Assembly: GCA_016201685.1 (NCBI GenBank)
Contig: JACQCJ010000071.1
Coordinates: forward strand, 1-9,812
Source of the DNA: Candidatus Peregrinibacteria bacterium
GTDB taxonomy: Bacteria > Patescibacteriota > Gracilibacteria > Peribacterales > Peribacteraceae
Length of the DNA: 9,812 nucleotides
Direction: 5' to 3'
Shown: positions 7,354 through 9,812 of the stretch, one piece after another
Layout of the letters: the number at the start of each line of letters is the position of its first letter
Position numbering within the stretch: position 1 is the stretch's first letter
Made by a program: the position numbers and the translations under genes
Notes under the pieces: generated by a model
What the model was told of the DNA's origin: nothing
Databases searched by the model: none
Seen by the model: the letters and a program-made list of their open reading frames with translations, nothing else

Positions 7354-7560
7354 AGGTTCTTAAAGTTTTTGTCTCGGAGGCAGATGCCTGTCCTGGGGTA
7401 TAAACCTGTAACTGAAACCTCCAAGTGTATATAATTTCTCTCTCCCGGGGGGGCGGGCGTACCCGCCCGCGGTCCCAAGGGGTGTATATTTCATTTATGG
7501 AGAAAGTGTCCATGATCGTGGGTCTAGGATGAGGCCTTCTACCCTCTTCCTTTCTCCTCC
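7354..7560. other. Intergenic stretch between RAYT unit and IS110 remnant
   Basis: Apart from the third REP hairpin I see no gene. An 8-bp direct repeat GTGTATAT flanks that hairpin (7425-7432 and 7482-7489), inside longer similar stretches beginning CCAAG at 7421 and 7475. A weak long-range pairing GGAGG (7377-7381 region) with CCTCC (7418-7422) encloses 7382-7417. In IS110 elements the noncoding end beside the recombinase encodes the bridge RNA, so a decayed left end could lie here, but nothing proves it. Confidence 0.35.
7447..7474 (+). repeat. Third REP-family hairpin with compensatory stem changes
   Basis: Stem GCGGGCG (7453-7459), loop TACC (7460-7463), stem CGCCCGC (7464-7470), then GGTC (7471-7474), with a run of G's before the stem. 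Compared with the left REP, the third and sixth stem pairs changed from A-T and T-A to G-C and C-G with pairing kept; loop length and the GGTC tail are also kept. It is in the same orientation as the left copy and carries no transposase of its own. Confidence 0.7.
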
Positions 7561-8112
7561 ATGGCCACGTCCATCTTCAAGAACAATTTCCCCGGAGCGG
7601 AAAAGCTCCAACAGGCAGTTGATGCTGCCGACTACATCATCGGCCTTGACCTCCATAAGAAGACGACAGCGATCTGTGTCGTCGATCGCAGGAAACCGGA
7701 CGCTCCCGCGTGCGAGCGAAAGCAACTCAAGAACAACCAGTTGCCCGAGATGCTCCTCCGCTTCGCAGGCAAAAAGGTGATTGCCTGCGAAGCTGCCTAC
7801 GGTTGGCATCTCCTCAGAAGTGCGTTGCTCATCATGCCGGATACGACCTTCGTCCCGCTCGATGCGCGCAAGACTGCATCCTGGATCAAAACCTCCGGCA
7901 TCAATAAGCGGAGTACTTGTCAGGAACAAATGCAGAATGTGCACTCGAAGCGAGACGGAAGCACTACCGCCACCAACGCAGGAGAAGCAACCCGGTCGTA
8001 TCAATCGTGCCTTTCAAAGAATTTTGAACATGATCGGTCGGGGCGACCGCATCTGGGATCCCGAATGCCGGAAGCGATGGGAAGCGGCTCAAGCTGGGGG
8101 ATTGCCAGGTGA
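7561..8112 (+). pseudogene. IS110-family transposase, N-terminal DEDD domain fragment
   Basis: Residues 1-115 match the RuvC-like DEDD domain of IS110-family transposases: YIIGLDLHKKTTAICVVD (Asp30), VIACEAAYGWHLLRSAL (Glu77) and VPLDARKTASWIKTSG (Asp101). The family continues with a K-T-D-x-x-D-A segment carrying the last acidic residue. Here similarity stops near 7905 and the frame runs on to 8112 with unrelated sequence. The C-terminal Tnp20 domain with its serine, about 200 residues, is absent in every frame. The gene is therefore a dead stump, broken by a deletion or rearrangement near 7905. The ATG at 7561 has no ribosome site; it is the first plausible start before the homology. Confidence 0.8.
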
Positions 8113-8221
8113 AATGAGCGACGCGCCGCCGGGCTTTGTCCGGGAATACATTCAAGCGTGCCTGGCTGCAGCTGAACGAGCGAAGCGTCAACCGAACTAC
8201 ATGCATATGAAGGACAAATGA
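7937..8221 (+). CDS. Unrecognised small reading frame downstream of the IS110 break
   Basis: This frame of up to 94 residues follows the point where IS110 similarity ends. I do not recognise it. The part after ~7990 (INRAFQRILNMIG, then a charged helical segment rich in Trp, Arg and Ala ending MHMKDK) looks like real protein rather than a shadow. The start is uncertain: ATG 7937 and ATG 8030 are both possible, and neither has a Shine-Dalgarno. It may be the tail of a host gene cut when the IS110 copy was lost, or an intact small gene. It shares the DNA of 7937-8112 with the read-through tail of the IS110 remnant, in another frame. Confidence 0.3.
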   Translation: MCTRSETEALPPPTQEKQPGRINRAFQRILNMIGRGDRIWDPECRKRWEAAQAGGLPGEMSDAPPGFVREYIQACLAAAERAKRQPNYMHMKDK

Positions 8222-8388
8222 TAGGTTTTGAAGTGCGTATTCTTGCACCGAATCGATTTCTCCGTACACTGTGTCCATGGGAGTCCCCTTCCCCCGATTT
8301 TCGGTCTTCTCCATCTCCGAGCAAGGCCGTGTTTTGCGATTTATTAAAGAATTTTCAATTTTAAATTTAAAATTTTCAATTCTCTAGC
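8222..8388. other. purF upstream region
   Basis: No gene is seen. The first ~125 bp are ordinary sequence with only a tiny hairpin (CCGA-TTT-TCGG near 8306-8320). The last 40 bp before purF are strikingly AT-rich and hold the palindrome listed separately. I could not place a promoter with any confidence. No Shine-Dalgarno precedes the purF ATG, which leaves a leaderless or SD-independent start possible. Confidence 0.4.
8350..8381. repeat. AT-rich palindrome with 21-nt direct repeat
   Basis: AATTTTCAATT occurs twice (8350-8360 and 8371-8381), 21 nt apart, and between them lies a perfect 18-bp palindrome AATTTTAAATTTAAAATT (8357-8374). The block ends 7 nt before the purF ATG. It contrasts with the GC-rich sequence on both sides, so it may be an inserted or regulatory repeat. 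Confidence 0.65.
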
Positions 8389-9812
8389 ATGTGTGGAATC
8401 CTCGCCGTCTCCGGCTACCGCGACGCGATCCAGGACCTCTACGACGGGCTGATTGTGCTGCAGCACCGCGGCCAGGATGCGGCCGGCATCATGACGTACG
8501 ACAACCAATTCCACCTGAAGAAAGCCAACGGCATGGTCCGGGACGTCTTCCACAGCCATTCCCTGGAACGCTTGAAAGGACCGATGGGGATCGGGCACGT
8601 GCGCTACCCCACGGCCGGGTGCGCGAGCGAATTCGAAGCACAGCCGTTCTTCGTCAATTCGCCCTTCGGGATGGCGCTTGCGCACAATGGAAATCTGACG
8701 AACGCGTCGCATCTCGCCAAGGAAATCCGCGAGCAGGACTATCGCCACTTTAATACAAACTCGGATTGCGAGGTGCTCCTGAACGTTTTCTCGCTCGCGC
8801 TGCGCAAGCAGAAGCCGCGGCACCTGACGCCCGAGAACATCTTCCGCGCCGTGAAGACGGTCTTCCGGCGCTGCAAGGGCGCGTACTCGGCCGTCGCTCT
8901 CATCGGAGGACACGGCATCGTCGGCTTCCGCGACCCGCACGGCATCCGCCCACTGCAATTGGGACGGAGGCATTACGGCATGAAAGAGGAGTACATGATC
9001 GCCTCGGAGAACACGGCGTTCAGCGCGCTCGATTACGAGTTCATGCGCGACGTCCGCCCGGGCGAAGTCGTCTTCATCGACCGCCACAACCGTCTGCATT
9101 CGCGCGTCGTCCGGCATGGCGAACTCAATCCCTGCATCTTCGAGTGGGTGTACCTGGCCGCACCGGATTCGACGATCGACGGCGTGAACGTGTACAAGGC
9201 GCGCGTGCGCATGGGCGAGTCTCTTGCGAAGTATGTGAAGGCTGCCGGGATCCACGTGGATTCCATCATCCCAATTCCCGATACGGGCCGGCCGGCGGCG
9301 GCGGGACTCGCGGACAAGCTCAAAGTCCGCTACCGCGAAGGCTTCGTGAAAAATCGTTACATCGGGCGAACGTTCATCATGCCGGGGCAGGATGTGCGCA
9401 AGCGCAGCCTCAACTTCAAGCTCCATCCCATTTCGCTTGAGTTCAAAGGGAATAACGTGCTTCTCGTCGATGATTCCATCGTCCGTGGAAACACCAGCAA
9501 GAAGATCATCGAGATGGCGCGCAAGGCGGGAGCCAAGAAGGTGTACTTCGCCAGCGCCTCTCCGCCGATCATCGGCCCGGATCCCTATGGGATTGACCTT
9601 CCGACGACCAGCGAGCTCATCGCCGCCGATCATTCCATCGAGCAAATCCGCAAGGCCATCGGCGCAGACAAGCTCTTCTATATTTCGATCGACGATCTGC
9701 ACCGATCCGTGCGCGTCGGGAATCCCAAGATCCGCGCCTTCAGCGACGGTTGCTTCACGGGACACTATCCCACGCCGGAGGTGAACTTGAAGCTGCTGAA
9801 GAAGCTCGGCCA
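8389..9812 (+). CDS. purF: Amidophosphoribosyltransferase (purF), cut by the window edge
   Basis: PurF catalyses the first committed step of purine synthesis: glutamine plus PRPP gives phosphoribosylamine, glutamate and pyrophosphate. The 474 codons seen are close to the usual length, so only a few residues are missing at the right edge. The N-terminal Ntn glutaminase starts MCGI, with Cys2 the nucleophile once Met is removed and no propeptide. It also shows LQHRGQDAAG, GHVRYPTAG (Arg72), HNGNLTN (Asn100, Gly101) and TNSDCEVL (Asp126). The phosphoribosyltransferase half has IPDTGRPAA, KNRYIGRTFIMPG, the PRPP loop LLVDDSIVRGNTS (358-370) and PYGIDLPTTSELIA. Cysteines equivalent to Bacillus-type Fe-S ligands seem partly lost: Cys249 and Cys455 remain, but Asp398 and Ser452 stand where the others are expected. 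The protein is cytoplasmic. No neighbouring pur gene is visible. Confidence 0.96.
   Translation, partial: MCGILAVSGYRDAIQDLYDGLIVLQHRGQDAAGIMTYDNQFHLKKANGMVRDVFHSHSLERLKGPMGIGHVRYPTAGCASEFEAQPFFVNSPFGMALAHNGNLTNASHLAKEIREQDYRHFNTNSDCEVLLNVFSLALRKQKPRHLTPENIFRAVKTVFRRCKGAYSAVALIGGHGIVGFRDPHGIRPLQLGRRHYGMKEEYMIASENTAFSALDYEFMRDVRPGEVVFIDRHNRLHSRVVRHGELNPCIFEWVYLAAPDSTIDGVNVYKARVRMGESLAKYVKAAGIHVDSIIPIPDTGRPAAAGLADKLKVRYREGFVKNRYIGRTFIMPGQDVRKRSLNFKLHPISLEFKGNNVLLVDDSIVRGNTSKKIIEMARKAGAKKVYFASASPPIIGPDPYGIDLPTTSELIAADHSIEQIRKAIGADKLFYISIDDLHRSVRVGNPKIRAFSDGCFTGHYPTPEVNLKLLKKLG

Noticed and set aside
6748..7474. CRISPR array or attachment sites suggested by repeated GCAGGTG blocks
   Set aside because: Only three copies, inverted and irregularly spaced, with no regular spacers. 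They fit REP hairpins.
7013..8324. Minus-strand frames of 100-170 codons across the mobile-element island
   Set aside because: They overlap the transposase and IS110 remnant, whose motifs are clear on the plus strand, and show no recognisable domain.
8344..9765. 473-codon open frame on the minus strand
   Set aside because: It is antisense to purF, which is unambiguous. The translation shows no recognisable motif and ends in the AT-rich block.

Overview
The window reads like a chromosomal segment of a bacterium, moderately GC-rich, with the standard genetic code (TGA ends several genes). A large unannotated helical/caspase-like protein, a class A penicillin-binding protein with extracellular Ig-like domains, weak or absent Shine-Dalgarno sites and a scatter of intergenic repeats recall Patescibacteria (CPR), perhaps the Peribacteria/Peregrinibacteria side, where purine synthesis genes are sometimes kept. 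That placement is an inference with low to moderate confidence; nothing here is a taxonomic marker.

Layout. (1) Positions 1-3304, minus strand: a very long gene running off the left edge. Its open frame of 1050 codons from 3152 holds lysine/glutamate-rich helical repeats followed by a caspase-like (clan CD) domain with a His838/Cys885 pair. A 53-codon frame (3304-3143) overlaps its start in another frame and is probably its true N-terminus, separated by a one-base shift near a run of four G's at 3162-3165. (2) 3305-3483: a divergent intergenic region with a candidate minus-strand promoter and a 24-bp imperfect inverted repeat. (3) 3484-6669, plus strand: a complete bifunctional peptidoglycan glycosyltransferase/transpeptidase with two C-terminal Ig-like domains. 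(4) 6748-8221: a mobile-element island. A REP-associated tyrosine (Y1/HUH) transposase lies between two inverted copies of a hairpin repeat. A third, compensatorily changed copy lies downstream, followed by the N-terminal stump of an IS110-family transposase and an unrecognised small reading frame. (5) 8389-9812, plus strand: purF, amidophosphoribosyltransferase, essentially full length but cut by the right edge, behind an AT-rich palindromic block.

The genes do not form one pathway: wall synthesis and purine synthesis are housekeeping functions, and the transposase island sits between them. The most unusual items are the caspase-like giant protein and the small REP family whose stem changes covary.
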